A stretch of DNA of 64,000 nucleotides from positions 7,316,001-7,380,000 of the forward strand of contig JASJZC010000007.1 in NCBI GenBank assembly GCA_037178855.1, read 5' to 3'. The notes under the pieces were generated by a model. That model had not been told where the DNA came from. It ran no database searches and saw nothing but the letters and a program-made list of their open reading frames with translations. A program made the position numbers and the translations under genes. Source of the stretch: Oscheius sp. JU75 (taxonomy: Eukaryota > Nematoda > Chromadorea > Rhabditida > Rhabditidae). Positions 1 to 12,197 of this stretch are shown in pieces; position 1 is the stretch's first letter, and each line of letters begins with the position of its first letter.

Positions 1-36
1 TTTGTCTCATATTATATAATAAACTTGCTTCAACAG

Positions 37-267
37 CTCGTTTTGGTCCATTCTGGGGCAGGCAATATGATTACGGTTCCTCCAAATCGGGATTTGCTTA
101 TTTCCTCGGGAATGAGGATGTTTGCTGTGAGGTCAAATGAAATTGATGCCCAAAATTATGTGGCCACGCTGGAAGTCCTACCCCTCCCACGCAGGAGACG
201 ATGGTTATTAGGAGCGAAGAAGCCTGCCAAAAGACAGAAGGCAATGACGAAAATTGGCTTAGTTTGA
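37..267 (+). CDS. 3' terminal exon of a gene entering from the left edge, product unknown
   Basis: A plus-strand exon follows an acceptor (cttcaacag) and reads in phase 0 to a TGA at 265-267. The 76 residues read as real coding sequence: an LVLVHSGAGNMITVPPNRD stretch, then a basic tail (PRRRRWLLGAKKPAKRQK). The first part loosely recalls the cytoplasmic regulatory end of a potassium channel, but this is only an impression and no family is claimed. The gene converges on the minus-strand gene at 608-1845. Earlier exons lie outside the window. Confidence 0.45.
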   Translation, partial: LVLVHSGAGNMITVPPNRDLLISSGMRMFAVRSNEIDAQNYVATLEVLPLPRRRRWLLGAKKPAKRQKAMTKIGLV

Positions 268-607
268 TTGGGGGGATGTGAATCCCCGTGAGATGATGAC
301 ACAAAAGAATTACGTAGATCCACCCTTCTATTTTGACCCATCTCTTCTTTAATTACCCCTTTGGCTTCTGCAGCAACAAGTTCATCGTGATTCAGTAACA
401 ATAATTTACTGTACAAAGTACCTAGTCAAGGATCACATGAGTAAGCATCAACACCGTAAAGTACAAGAAAACTGTAGGAAAACCCGACAAGAACAGGATA
501 AGGAAAATGCATGGACAGAAAAAGCAAGGCTACCAGCTAAAAACCCGAAAAAAATGCACGTCTAGTGGTTCTACAACACGAGAAGAAGCATCACAGATTC
601 AGCCTCA

Positions 608-1845
608 TCATATACTCAACCTGAAATAGATAGGATTAATAATTTGTTAAGAAAGACTGGATGTTAAATTCTGGCGCATTGGAAAAGGTAACTCACCAAC
701 TGGGCATGTTGAAACAAACACAGGCAAGCATGTTGCTGGAGGGATTAAGAAGAGCCTTTGTATCTCGGATGGCATGGGCAGGAACTTCATCGAGAACCTG
801 AAAGCAGACATGTTAAATAAATGTAAATAGAATTATAAGCCGCGCGGGGGAGAGGAGAGTAGAGTATTCCCAGTTTTTACATAACCAGTGTCCTTAAACG
901 GCTCTAGACGCTCCTCTAGTCACAGGAATATTAATGTTATTTTCCCTCAGAATGTCTGTACTTACCGATCGTTCTTGGCACAGCAAGATACGCATCTTCA
1001 TGCCCTCACAAGTGCGTGAGCGCCCTGATCCGGAACTGGAGGTACTGGAAGTGGAGTCACGTCGGACTGTAGCCTGTACATGATGCTGGCAACGGTATTT
1101 GGCTGCTGCCTTCTTCAAAGCTTCCAAAGCATCGGTGCAGTCTTGCTAAAAACGAGATAAATCTTGTATAAGGTCACGTTTTCTTACCTCAATCGTACGG
1201 ACGAGGCAAAGAACTCTGCTTTTTGCCACCTGCTCACGCCATGTCAGGATGCCCAAGGTCATAAGAGCAATGTCGCTCTCAGGTAGACCCTCGTCAAATA
1301 AGGTTCCGGGGAGGCGAACCGACTCAAACGTCTCGAGGTTTACCTGGAAGAATGATCTATTAGCACGTAGCAGGGGAAGTGATGTTAGTAATGACTTTGT
1401 AAACGGATGTTGTGGTCATTTTTCTGTCTGCAAACATCTCTCTCTTATTCCCGTGACCGACAGTGTTGGACTTTTGAATACCGATGAAGCCACGTGTTTG
1501 AGCCCCCTCCATCAGGAAAGGCTCGAGGACAATGGGAATGAGCGAAAATCTCACCTTCGAATCGAATTTGGCCAAATACAAACAGCATCCGTCTCTCTTC
1601 GATGGCCCAGCCGCCGAACAGGATAAAATGTAGTCGTAGTAAGATGGGCCGGTAGAGTGATTCATTTCATAGACAAGGTCGGATGGGTTAATGGCGAAGA
1701 GTCCAGAATCTTCTGCTAGCTCGATGATAGACTTGCGTTGAAGCATATTCCTTGCGGTGAGAGCCATCGCGACGTTGTTCTGGCTACTAGGGGCGTGGCG
1801 AAGACCGGGTTGGTCCCGCCCATGTGTGGGTCCAACAATTCCCAT
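608..1845 (-). CDS. uncharacterised protein, five exons, about 246 residues
   Basis: Five minus-strand exons join in frame: 1845-1555, 1343-1188, 1145-966, 797-697 and 620-608, giving 741 nt including the stop. All donors are GT and all acceptors AG. The start is the first ATG after an in-frame stop; I cannot exclude an upstream spliced exon. The protein has no obvious signal peptide or membrane segment. It has a compact first half (LVYEMNHSTGPSYYDYIL), a likely helix rich in Lys and Ala (EALKKAAAKYRCQHH), and a Ser/Thr-rich linker (STSSTSSSGSGRS) before a conserved-looking end with several Cys. I do not recognise the family. Consistent phase across four introns is the main evidence that the gene is real. 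Confidence 0.6.
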
Positions 1846-3857
1846 TTCGGGTTGAACTTTATGCAGACAGCCTTTGCTCTCTGGAACGTCTCTTATAGAC
1901 ACTTAACTTGACAAAGAGTTAAAGATTTTGGAATAGAAGCAAACGGAAGAGGATAGGAGAGAGGAAAGCGACGAGACAATCTGAGACTGGCGCCGCCTAT
2001 TTTCGACGGTGAATACTGATCAGTAGGATATATAAATGAGAGGCAATAATAGATGAAGAAATGACCAATTGAAAAAGGTTGTTTTTCACGTGATTGACCG
2101 CATCGTCTCAAAACAGAAAACGCAGACGATCTTTGTGGTCAATAAAGCAGAGCCACCATTCATGAGAGAACTACAGCGAAATAGCGGCCCCACCTAGTGG
2201 AAGTATCAAATTTGCATGAAACTGGAGGGCGGCCGTTCCGTGAGGAAGTGTCAACAAAAGACAAGAATCAACACCAACCACCCCCACGTCCATAGCTCAA
2301 TGACCCGAAAAAGCGTCATTTAGACATGTGAGAAGCGTCGCTAAAAATGTGAGTTAGACCCTTGGGAACTTGCGAGATCCTCGACCCGTAGTGTATCTTT
2401 GACATAGTTGGCTGAGCCTTGATACCAAGTCACATAATTACTATGACTTGACTTTGTTTATAGTATAAAAATAGCTACTTACACTGCGGAAAAGCCCAAT
2501 CAGGGTTTCTATGTTGTCTATTTTGACCTCCGCCTTCGCATCATGCCTCTTCCGCTGCAATGATGAACTTTTGCGAACTGGCTGTCCCAGTTAAACGCAA
2601 TTGTTCTCATTGAGAATGCATCAACCCGCTCGTAGTCAATTGTGACCCGAACCCAATTAAAAGTCCAAAAAAGAGAAGAAGAGACAGCCCGCCGTGACTT
2701 GATGTGCTGCTCGCATTCGAACAGAGGACAGAATGAGAGCCAGGTTTGGATTCTCTAATCCCTGTCTTCTATATCTGAATTTTTGCCCATGTGCGTCACG
2801 GCAAACATTGTCAGGGATGGAGAATCTTCTGATCCTTGGTAAAGGCTTCTTTCAGGCCTGAAAAGGCTGGATGGAAAAGAGTTGTGCTACTCTAAATAGA
2901 CTACTTATCCTTCCGCTTTAAAGGCATAGCATTTCGACCGATTCTATTAGCAGAAAAAGCTCTTGGGGCGTGAAAGGGTAAGCTTGTAAATCGGGGAGAA
3001 CAGAAGGAAAGCTACAGCTCTGGACAAAGCGACTAGCCGTGTATGTAACCTGCTGTAGATTTGAAAGGCCAGCTTGAGTGGGGTCTTAGCTGCAGCTCAT
3101 CCCTGTTTTTGGTCCAAATTCTCAACAATGAATAACTAGATAGAACACTTTATTGGACGGGCTATCAACTGAATTGGAATGACCACTCAAGAACAATTGT
3201 TTGAAAGATGATCACTGCTTCCGAAACTTGTCCAGACGCTTCTTGTACTGTTCGTGACGTGTGACTGCATATCTGAAAAACGACCACTGTTTTTCACATT
3301 CCGCAATTCCCATAATTTCTGTCACTTATATTAATTACGTCAGAGTGGTTACTTTCCCACCACTTTTATTAAAACCTACCCGAGGTAATCGAAGTCAATC
3401 AGCGAGTTTTGAGCTTGCACCAGGGCCCAAACAGACCAGAAGAGATGGGAAGCCTGCAAAATTTGTTTGATTAGGTCATCAGATCTGAATTTAATCGTGA
3501 AGTTTGATTACGACACGGTGTTCCTCATAATCCCGTCAAACGTTATTAAAGGGAAAATAGACCAATACATCCCTCGATAGTGAACTATAATTCAACAGGG
3601 AACAGGATATTAATCTGTTTCCAAAAATAGTTTTCAACATAGGAGCAGACGCTTTTAAGCGTTTCATTATTACAATAATAATGTTTTGAGGAGAGAGAAG
3701 AAAAACGTGAGAACATCCAGTGCAAACAAATTTCCCAGATATTCTGGGTGGTGGTGGGCCAAAACAGACTAACCAAAAATCTGGTGCGCTATCATCCCTG
3801 CATCAAAAGTTTGCAGGGCATCTGCAAACTGTCAGATATCTGACAAAAAGTTAAATT
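1846..3857. other. intergenic, no gene seen
   Basis: About 2 kb without an exon I can support. ORFs here are short and lack credible splice partners. The right part is A+T-rich. Confidence 0.5.
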
Positions 3858-4055
3858 CTAACTTGGCTCTCTAAGCCAGAAATAGTTCCTAGTCTGATCT
3901 TGAACTTCGTCACTTATGATCGTACTGCGACAGACAACGTCTTCTTTAAGCAGTGACGCGATCTCGGACCAATTTTCAGTCTGGTTCAACTTTTCAAGAA
4001 CACTCCAAGCGGATTGCATAATCCATTGAAAATATTTCAATTCCTCCTCCGACTG
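3858..4055 (-). CDS. possible terminal exon, unknown
   Basis: A minus-strand open stretch of 66 codons follows an acceptor (ctttag) and ends at a stop at 3858-3860. It reads as an acidic, helical sequence (SEEELKYFQWIMQSAWSVLE, then LNQTENWSEIASLLKED). It begins in phase 0, which is compatible in phase with the last recognisable exon of the ethanolamine kinase gene upstream (4813-4721). It does not resemble the C-terminus of that kinase family. It is either a replacement 3' exon or part of another gene. Confidence 0.3.
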   Translation of the reverse strand, partial: QSEEELKYFQWIMQSAWSVLEKLNQTENWSEIASLLKEDVVCRSTIISDEVQDQTRNYFWLREPS

Positions 4056-4720
4056 CTAAAGCCTAGCAATTTCGGAATTATGCAAGTGGCCACTTTACAT
4101 CATTAGAACACAATTCGCGGTGTACTGTTCTCATCACTGAAACAGAATATGTGGTGTCCTTTTGAACATGAAAACCCAGGGTACTGGAAAAGTCTTTCAG
4201 ACACTTTTCCGGGTTGAGTAAAGCAATCTCTTATTGACTCACAGAGCTACAGTCATCTCTACTTTGCACCTTTTCGAACCTCAAATGATACCTTTTTGGC
4301 AATAAAAGTGGGTATGATCCTTCCAAAGCCGGGGGATAATTCGTATTAAACTTGCACACTCACTTGATGTTTGCACAGTGGTGGCTTACAAATGAAACAT
4401 CATTTTTTGAAAGGGAATACCTGGCCACCACCCTCAACCTAACATGACCCACCTCCCATTGTGTATTCTAGGATTCGGGAGGGCAGTCTGGGTAATCCTG
4501 TTTGAATTAATCTTATCTTAGGGGATCAATGTAATTAGCACTCTCTTGCTCTACCAAAAAGGACGCCACGCCGATGTATGGCATTTTGAAGAATTGCGTC
4601 AAAGACGTCTTTCCCCCAAAAGAGCTCATTAGAAGATACAAAATGTGAAGTGGACGTCATCTCTTTATGCTTTTGTCGAGCTTGACAGTAGAGATCTTTG
4701 TCTTGTCCAATTTCACTTAC

Positions 4721-6514
4721 CGCCTCGAATAGTGGAGTGTTTCTAGACATACGCGTCAGTATGTTCTCATCCACTTGTCCATGCCGGAATGCCAGGTAAT
4801 CACGAATGAAGGCCTAAAAATAGAACACTCTGAGATTAATCAGGGACACCATCTTGACTACGCAACATTTCCTGGCCACATGGGGAGAGACCCGGAACGC
4901 GGGAAGTTTTCACATTGCCATAATGAGTATGTTACTAAGTTTCAGGGATGCGTCGTTCTATACTTCCTGTTACGTATATAGAAAATTAGTCGTGGGAAGC
5001 AGATGGACAAACAAAGAAAAAACGCAGACCTTCTTCTCCTCCGATTTCGGACAAAGAGAGTAGTCGGCGTTGTCGACTCCTGAAAAACAGGTTTATGAAA
5101 ACTGGATAATACCTGAATACTCGTTGAAGTGATTGGCAATGTCAAACAAGATATAGTTGGTGTCAGCGTACTCGTAGTCGATGAAACTGACTTTCTCTGT
5201 AAATGGTGGTATGAAATGTTCATGCCAAGAATAGGCAAATTAACTTGACTACGTAATTTCACGGTCTGGCTACCCTGAACTGACTGAAATCTTCAGCATT
5301 TTTAGCCACGTACTGTGAGACTTATTGAATTTGAGTCAGTTGTTTAAACATCCGAAAATGCTTCCATGTTATTCCAAGTGACCTTAGATTTGCGAAACGT
5401 ACAAATTCTGTTATTTTAGATTTTGTTCCTTGTGAGTCAGTCTCAGTCGTGCAAAAGGATTTGAATTCAAGGCAGTGGGAAAACAAATTTTAAGGAACTG
5501 TTTGTGCTTGTGCCCTGGTTCCGCATAAGTCCATAAGATTCAAGAAATGAGTTGGTTAGATAATCATCTTGATCACCGAAAAGCCGCTTGATCAGCTATA
5601 ATCAGTAAAGTCATATGCGAGTCGTTAAAACTTGCACATAGCTCTATTTTTCTATGGTCCGAGGGGAAAAGAACAAAAATGCCGAAGACAGTTCAAAGAG
5701 CCTACCAGTTTTCTTATCATAGAGGATGTTGTGAATAAGAAGATCGTTGTGAGTGAAGCCTACGTCTTCTCCAGAGTCTTGAACGAGAGCCACCAATTCT
5801 TTTATTTCCTCCTTCAGACAGCGAGGGAAATGTTTCTCGAACATTTTCTGAAAGTTTTTCCATCCATAGTTATGAAGTTTGTACCTGCTGAGAGTCGTCT
5901 TCAAACGGCATTGTGAAGTTTTTGTAAAACTCCCACGTTTTTCCAATGACACAAGGCACAGCGTCTTCTACCGGAATCGAGTGCATGTGAGCCATGGCGC
6001 GACAAATTTCCCTGCAAAAATGATGAAACGATCTCTTTGCTTACTAACTTCTGGATGAATGGTTCTTTCACTTGTTTCAAAGAAAGACTCTTGCCTGGCA
6101 AGTAACCGCAGATCAGTCCATTCGTAAATTTAGCGTATAGTTTGGCAGCAAGACCTTGCTTGGCCAGAACTGCCCAACATTCGAGCTCGTGAGGTCTGAA
6201 ACAGGTTGGCTGTTATAAAGTAGAGATTGAAGAAACCTGTCAATAACCTTCTCAGTATTTTTTCCAAAAACACGGAAAATGAGCCTGTCATCATTGTCCT
6301 CGTCCGATACTTGAGCAGAGAAGATCTTGTTCGTAATTCCTGCATTGAATATCTGGAACTCTGTTTGCTATGTTTTTAGGAAAGTCACCTCAAAAGTAAT
6401 GCTATCTTTGTTCCAGTTAGGTTTCAATTTTACAGCCAAATCTCTGGCTCGATCTTCACATGTTTTGGCATCTGACAAAGGTAAAACAATATCGAATCTC
6501 GTCAAGTCTGCCAT
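4721..6514 (-). CDS. ethanolamine/choline kinase, possibly a decaying copy
   Basis: This gene encodes an ATP-dependent kinase that phosphorylates ethanolamine or choline in the first step of the Kennedy phospholipid pathway, in the cytosol. Exons: 6514-6389, 6352-6237, 6195-6045, 6011-5885, 5847-5706, 5196-5113, 5079-5030, 4813-4721. Visible motifs are the N-lobe (RVFGKNTEKVIDR), the Brenner loop THNDLLIHNILYD with catalytic Asp and Asn, and the metal-binding block FIDYEYADTNY followed by FDIANHFNEYSG. The family is clear, and the HND-LLIHN wording favours ethanolamine. Two things are odd. The junction 6045/6011 does not keep frame with canonical splice sites. The last family-typical exon (the FFWGLW-like segment) is missing or degraded near 4600. 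It could be a pseudogene, or carry a one-base sequence error. Confidence 0.75.
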
Positions 6515-9500
6515 TCTGCAACGGTATTGATAAAAGGTTTAATCGCTAAGAAATAAAACAGATATTGAAGAGATATAGAGTAGAAAAGAAGTCATAGAAC
6601 GTTGTCCAGAACCTTTGGTTAAGAAGCGGATATGTTTCAACACAAAAACAAGCATATCAGAATTTTTAAAGTGGGTTGAACAACAGAAAGGTTATTTCAA
6701 ATAGAGCTGAAAAGTTTTTGTTTGGTTCTAACACAGCTAAAGTGAAAGTTCTAAAGTTGGAAAGACTGCTCTCAATCTGATATCCAGCACAATCAACCCG
6801 CAATTAGGCAGTATGTACTAGACATGCAGTGACCAATTCAGAACTACCCTACTACCTTTATTAGTTCAATTTCAAGGAATAGAAAACAGAATACAGACAT
6901 GATTTTATCGAAAATCGTTTTACGCGATCAAAGTTGGCTAGACAAAGGGTCAGAAGGCAATAGAGGCCGTTCAAATATCGGCAATCTTATAGATAACGAT
7001 TTGACGAGATAGCAACTGTTTACCACTGGTTTTGGTGAAAGGGCAGTGATTGGTGGAAAGGGAGAAGTAAATTTTTACAAAAATGTTGTTTCAAGAGTCT
7101 GAATGACATAAAATGTTCATTACAGGCAAAAGCGAAAAGCGTTTGCGTCAAAAGCACAAATTTTTAGTGAACAAGATGCTTCTTGAATGTTTTAATGCGA
7201 AAAACACGCACTTACAGATACGATGTAATGGCAGTGCGAGTCGAAACAATGATAGAGGAGAACTGGTGTATACCATTGTTCGCTAAAAACAGGTAGATGA
7301 TAATCCGTCCTGATGTCCCAACGAGAAAAAAAGAAATGGTCAAGAAAAACACGGTCTTTTGATGAACTCGTTCAGAAAGTGAGGGCGGGGGGCAGGCGAG
7401 AGATTCCAATCACGTTTGGGAATTGGTTGCGGAATCCACGTGGGAAAATAGAATCAGCTGCAACGCCAGGAGTTTTTTGTGGATTCACATTGTGTATCCT
7501 TGTTGTTTGGCAAAGGTGTCCCATTCCTTCCTTTTAAGGTGTGCAGGTGCGGTTTCAAGGGTAGACCAACCCAGTTGATACTTCCTCCTTTGTCTCGGGG
7601 CGCCATCTATTTTCCAAATGGAAAGGCAACATTTTTTTATATGGGAGGGAGTAATTTGTAAAGTCAACCTGTTAATTCAAGAGAGGAGGCCAAGCTGAGA
7701 CGCATGCTGTGGCTATCCATCGAATTCCCTAAAGATGCGTATGAAAATGACGCTGCTCAAACGCAACCGGATGCCTTTCTTCTCCTTCCCGGAACAATTG
7801 TCCTTCCTCACCTTCTTCTCAACTTTTCTGTTCTGACCCGTAATATCATTCGTCGTTTGCACACACTTCCCGTGTCAACTCAAAATATTTGTGGAGTCAA
7901 AGGTCTCATGCGGTTTTCGATTGTTGATTCCATCCTGGCGGGTGTTTGTGAGTGCCACTTATCCCCTAGATTTTGACTCTTCCCCTATCTGTATACACTG
8001 ACAGTATCATTTTAAGCCAGCTTCCAGAACTGCTTTTATGTACAGAAATCTAGGTCAAACAGGTGCGCACCATAGTATTAGGTTTGGAGGACGTGGTGCG
8101 AGGGAGTGACTCTCAGCTGTTGTTGCTGGGATCTTCCCACAACATCTGCTGAATGTACCCAGCTTTCGCAAGTTTTTTCACGATTGATACTTGAGAGATC
8201 CGTTGATTGTTCGAACACCTTAGTAAGCCCTGTTCAAGCCGGCATTTGCGACGCAAGAAGTTCGGCCCTTTCTATAGAACCAGTTCCTCTCCGCATCCCA
8301 CCCAATCGCCAAAGGAGATCCCCTTCCCTTTTGATCAATAGCTTTCAATTTACTCTTCTTCAGCCCCGAGGAGTACTTTGGCTCCATTTCTGAAAGCATT
8401 TATCTGTCATTGTCTTCTCAAGAATTACCACCCGTTGGCCACCCAAACGCGGCTTCAAAACTGGCCCTCTCCAAGCTGGATAAGCCAGACACAAATAGTG
8501 GACAGAGGGACAGCCGAGAAATAGTGCCTCAGCAGTTGAGGTAGCCTGAGAGAGTCTGTCCGAAGCGGAGGGACTCGAGACGCGAGAGAGTCAGAGAGTG
8601 TGGAGTGTTCAGGGAGTCACACGGGCCCGCGCGCCCGATCCACCCTGCGTACCCGACCCGTGATTCACCTCCGTTCCCACCTGAAACGACTGTATTCCCA
8701 CGTCTAATCATCTTATTCCAAATTAGAATATGTAAACTATAAGAAATTTCTTTTTTCTTATTTGAAAATAGTAAAAACTCGCATTTTAGTGTCCGAGAAA
8801 TTTTTGCTAAAAATTCTACTTTTACGCGGAACCGGCTCTAATAGAGCACCAGATGGTCGGTACCATGATTCATTATCCCCCTCGCACATATTTCTCCTGA
8901 CATCGAGGTCGATATTAAATTAAGAGCGGTCTAATATATATTTCTCCCATTATGACAATCGAGCAGGATTCGAAAAAAGCTTTCGTTATCGATAGAGCTT
9001 TCTTAAGCGGGAGTTATCTGTTGTTGTTTTAAAATATGATACTTTCCTCGTGCAGCTGAAAAATCATGCCTTGCTTTCAATTACTGCCCTCTGCTTATCA
9101 GTAATGTGACCTTCTATGGCTATGCGTCTCAAATTTTTTAACTCACTACTAGCTGCTCATTTAGCTCAAACATTAAATCCAGTCTTTTGGGACTACAGCG
9201 CTCATGCATTCTGCAAATAAAAGCTGATATCATTGTCAACCTTTAAGAAGTGAGAACAGGCCTGTGCCTATTGATTGTTTGGAGAAACGTCAGCAACGAT
9301 TTCACACGAGATATTGATCGTTTCAACGGAATCATCTTTTTTTTCCTCTTGCACACTTTTTTGCTTTTTTTTCCGTGAAACTCAATGCGTCTGTCAAAGC
9401 TCCAATGTTTGCATTAAGGATGTTATGAAACAGACAGGGTTGAATCATCAAGGACGTGGGTTGCTGTCCTGAAACATCGATTTTATGGGCTCCGTGTTCG

Positions 9501-9607
9501 CTTCCTTAAAAAGCAGGTGTTATCGATCAGCACCAATATAATCATATCACTTGCTCATTCATGCTTGTTTAGCGTCATCGAGCATTACTTACCCGTAAAT
9601 TTTTAGA
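6515..9607. other. intergenic, no gene seen
   Basis: About 3.1 kb between the start of the kinase gene and the first epsin. ORFs in it are short, unspliced and composition-driven. A GC-rich patch lies around 8560-8660 inside otherwise A+T-rich DNA. It may belong to the promoter or a 5' leader exon of the epsin gene, but no defined element is visible. Confidence 0.45.
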
Positions 9608-11260
9608 ATGTCAATTTCGACAATTCGTCGTCAAGTGAAAAACGTAGCGTACAACTTCTCCGATGCCCAAGTGAAAGTTCGTGAGGCTACCAGCAATGAC
9701 CCTTGGGGTCCTTCGACCGCCCTTATGTCGGAAATTGCCGACTTGACCAACAACCCTATGGTAAGCCAATTTTCGACTACAATATACACGAAAACATTTA
9801 CAGGCTTTCACAGAGATCATGTCCATTATCTGGAAAAGGCTTAATGATTCGGGCAAAAATTGGAGGCACGTTTATAAGAGCTTGGTTCTTCTCGACTTTC
9901 TCATCAAGTGCGGAAATGAAAAGGTGGGGGTTTTGATGACATTCGGAACATCATCATCCTCGTTCAGGTTGCTCAACAATGTAGGGAAAACATTTTCACC
10001 ATTGAAACGCTAAAGGATTTCCAACACATTGAGGAGAACCGTGATCAGGGACTGAACATACGGGAGAAGGCCAAGCAAATCACAACTCTGCTTTCGGACG
10101 AGGAGCGTCTTACCAACGAGCGAACACGGTTCATGTTGACAAGAAACAAGTTGGTGTTCCTTTATCCTGATCTCGAATTTTGCTTTCAGGTTCAAGCAAA
10201 CGAATCCCTCTTCGTCTGCTGCGTTTGGTACAAGCAGCCGTAGTCGTCAAGACTCCAATCTGGATTCTGAACTAGAAGAAGCTCGTCCATCTTCCATTGG
10301 AGAAGAGGAAATGCAGCTTCAGATAGCATTGGCTCTGTCTCGGGAGGAGTGCGAAAAGGCCGATGAAATGAGAAAGAGCGACGAGGTCCGACTTCAACTG
10401 GCTCTGGAAGAATCACGTGCTGAGGCAGAAAAAATGGCAACCAAACCTCAAGGAACAGTCAGCAGTGGACAGCTAACACAGAGTGCTCTTGACGATCTTC
10501 TGTCTTTGGGAGTTGGAGAGGTAGATCCCTGCAATTTTTGTATGTTATAGTTCTTTTTAGCTGATCATCAACGACACTCAACAACAGACACCAGCTACTT
10601 CATCTAACGCGTGGGAAAGCTCCACTCCAGTCAACGATCCATGGGCGCTGCCACAAGCAACCGCTGCTCCAAGCATGTATCCTACAGGTAAGAATTTTAA
10701 CTGAATTTTGTTCAAAACCCGTTATAGCATCTTTGGGCAACGATCCCTGGGCTCCTACAGCTACTCCCACACCCATGAGTGCTCCGCTAACCGGTGCGCC
10801 TCCAGTTCATACAGAACAAATGGCGGATCCATTTGCTGCTTGGGAACAAGCTCTGGAGCCGACACCGGCTTTGAATACTGCTCCTGCCATTTCAGCTGCC
10901 GCCGTCGCCGCCGCTAATGGAAACAGAAAAACGCCGGAGAACTTCCTTGGTGAAAACAGCAATCTAGTGAACTTGGACAATCTGCTCGGGTCGAGTGTGC
11001 CAACGAACAATGCTTGTAAGTAGTTTCCGTTTATTCACAGTAGTATTATCTCATTTCCAGCAGTTAATCCCTTTATGTTGGGATCAACATCCGCCCCCGT
11101 CAATCCATTCACGGCAGCCCAAAGGAAATCTCCGACTTTGAACGAGATGAGAGCTGCTCAGCAGGCTCCACCACTTCCATCTTCGGGGCCTCGTGTTGGA
11201 GGAGGTCTGCCGCAGCCACTACAACCGACTCAGGCTAATCCTTTTGCTAGTCCCTTCTGA
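9608..11260 (+). CDS. epsin, ENTH-domain endocytic adaptor, copy 1
   Basis: Epsins bind PI(4,5)P2 at the plasma membrane, bend it and link ubiquitinated cargo to clathrin and AP2. Exons: 9608-9760, 9804-9923, 9968-10149, 10190-10520, 10561-10687, 10728-11015 and 11061-11260, 1401 nt coding for 466 residues, about normal for the family. The ENTH domain occupies roughly residues 1-145 (IRRQVKNVAYNFSDAQVKVR, WKRLNDSGKNWRHVYKSL). Two ubiquitin-interacting motifs follow (EEEMQLQIALALSREE, DEVRLQLALEESRAE), then a DDLLSLG clathrin-box-like motif, two DPW motifs for AP2 (NDPWALP, NDPWAPT), and three NPF motifs for EH-domain partners, the last at the C-terminus. A second epsin lies 938 bp downstream on the same strand. 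Confidence 0.95.
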
Positions 11261-12197
11261 ATTCGGACACTTTCTCTCCCACAAGAAATTTGTTGTATCT
11301 TTAAGCGTGTAGTCATATGGTACCCGGCGCGGTAACTAACTATCATCAAAACCAAGTAATCAAACAGTTCCCAAACTTATCCGATATCTTTGCGTTTCCT
11401 AGTCTCTCACACATATAAGCGTCGAATATAATTGTGATAATTTGTCTCCCTGATTCCCCCTCCTTCTCTCGACTCGTTGTGTGTTGGCAAACCAGCACTT
11501 TCTGTACAATCGCGATTGGTGCGCAGAATCAAAGCCATAACTCCGAACTCCTGAAATTTTCCAATCCTAAACATCAGAATCTGAGTTGTAACCTTCTTTC
11601 TACTAATGCATAAGTAATGTAGGACGAGTATTTCCCCTTTTCCGAACTAAATAACCGTAAGTGACCTTTTCTGTTCTAGCTAACTTATGGCTTTTTCATC
11701 TTCCGTTCGTGTAAATGAATTGTGCTCTCATATACGTTTTAAAGAAGGGAACGGACATATACGTAAAACGCCTGTCATTGATGGTCTTGCCGGGCGGTAC
11801 ATGCGATGCATCAGCGCTGTTAGTTTTTGCCGCTCGTCCGCTCACAGCTTTGGCGCTAATCTGCATTTGCCTAAACTGTTCCAGAGTTTTTGTTTTCCGC
11901 TTTACAAAATAGTTAGTAATGCCTGCTCTTTGGAACTTATCTCGTCGCTTGTTGACAGTATTTGTAAAGGTGGCGTCGGCTAGAAAATAAATAATAAAGC
12001 TGTTGTTGCGTAAGCGCGAATGATTTCTGATACAGAACTATCAGAAGTGCCGATTGTGCTGCTCCAATCGATTTCTGATATGGAGCGCGCCTTGGCTTTC
12101 GGCGCATCCACATGGCCCACCAGCTGCACTTTCTCCCTCCTTCCACCTTATCGTCTCCTCCTCCTGATTTCGATTTTTCAGCTCGCCTCGACCGAAA
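11261..12197. other. spacer between the two epsin genes
   Basis: Holds the 3' UTR of copy 1 and presumably the promoter of copy 2. ORFs here look incidental. Confidence 0.5.
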
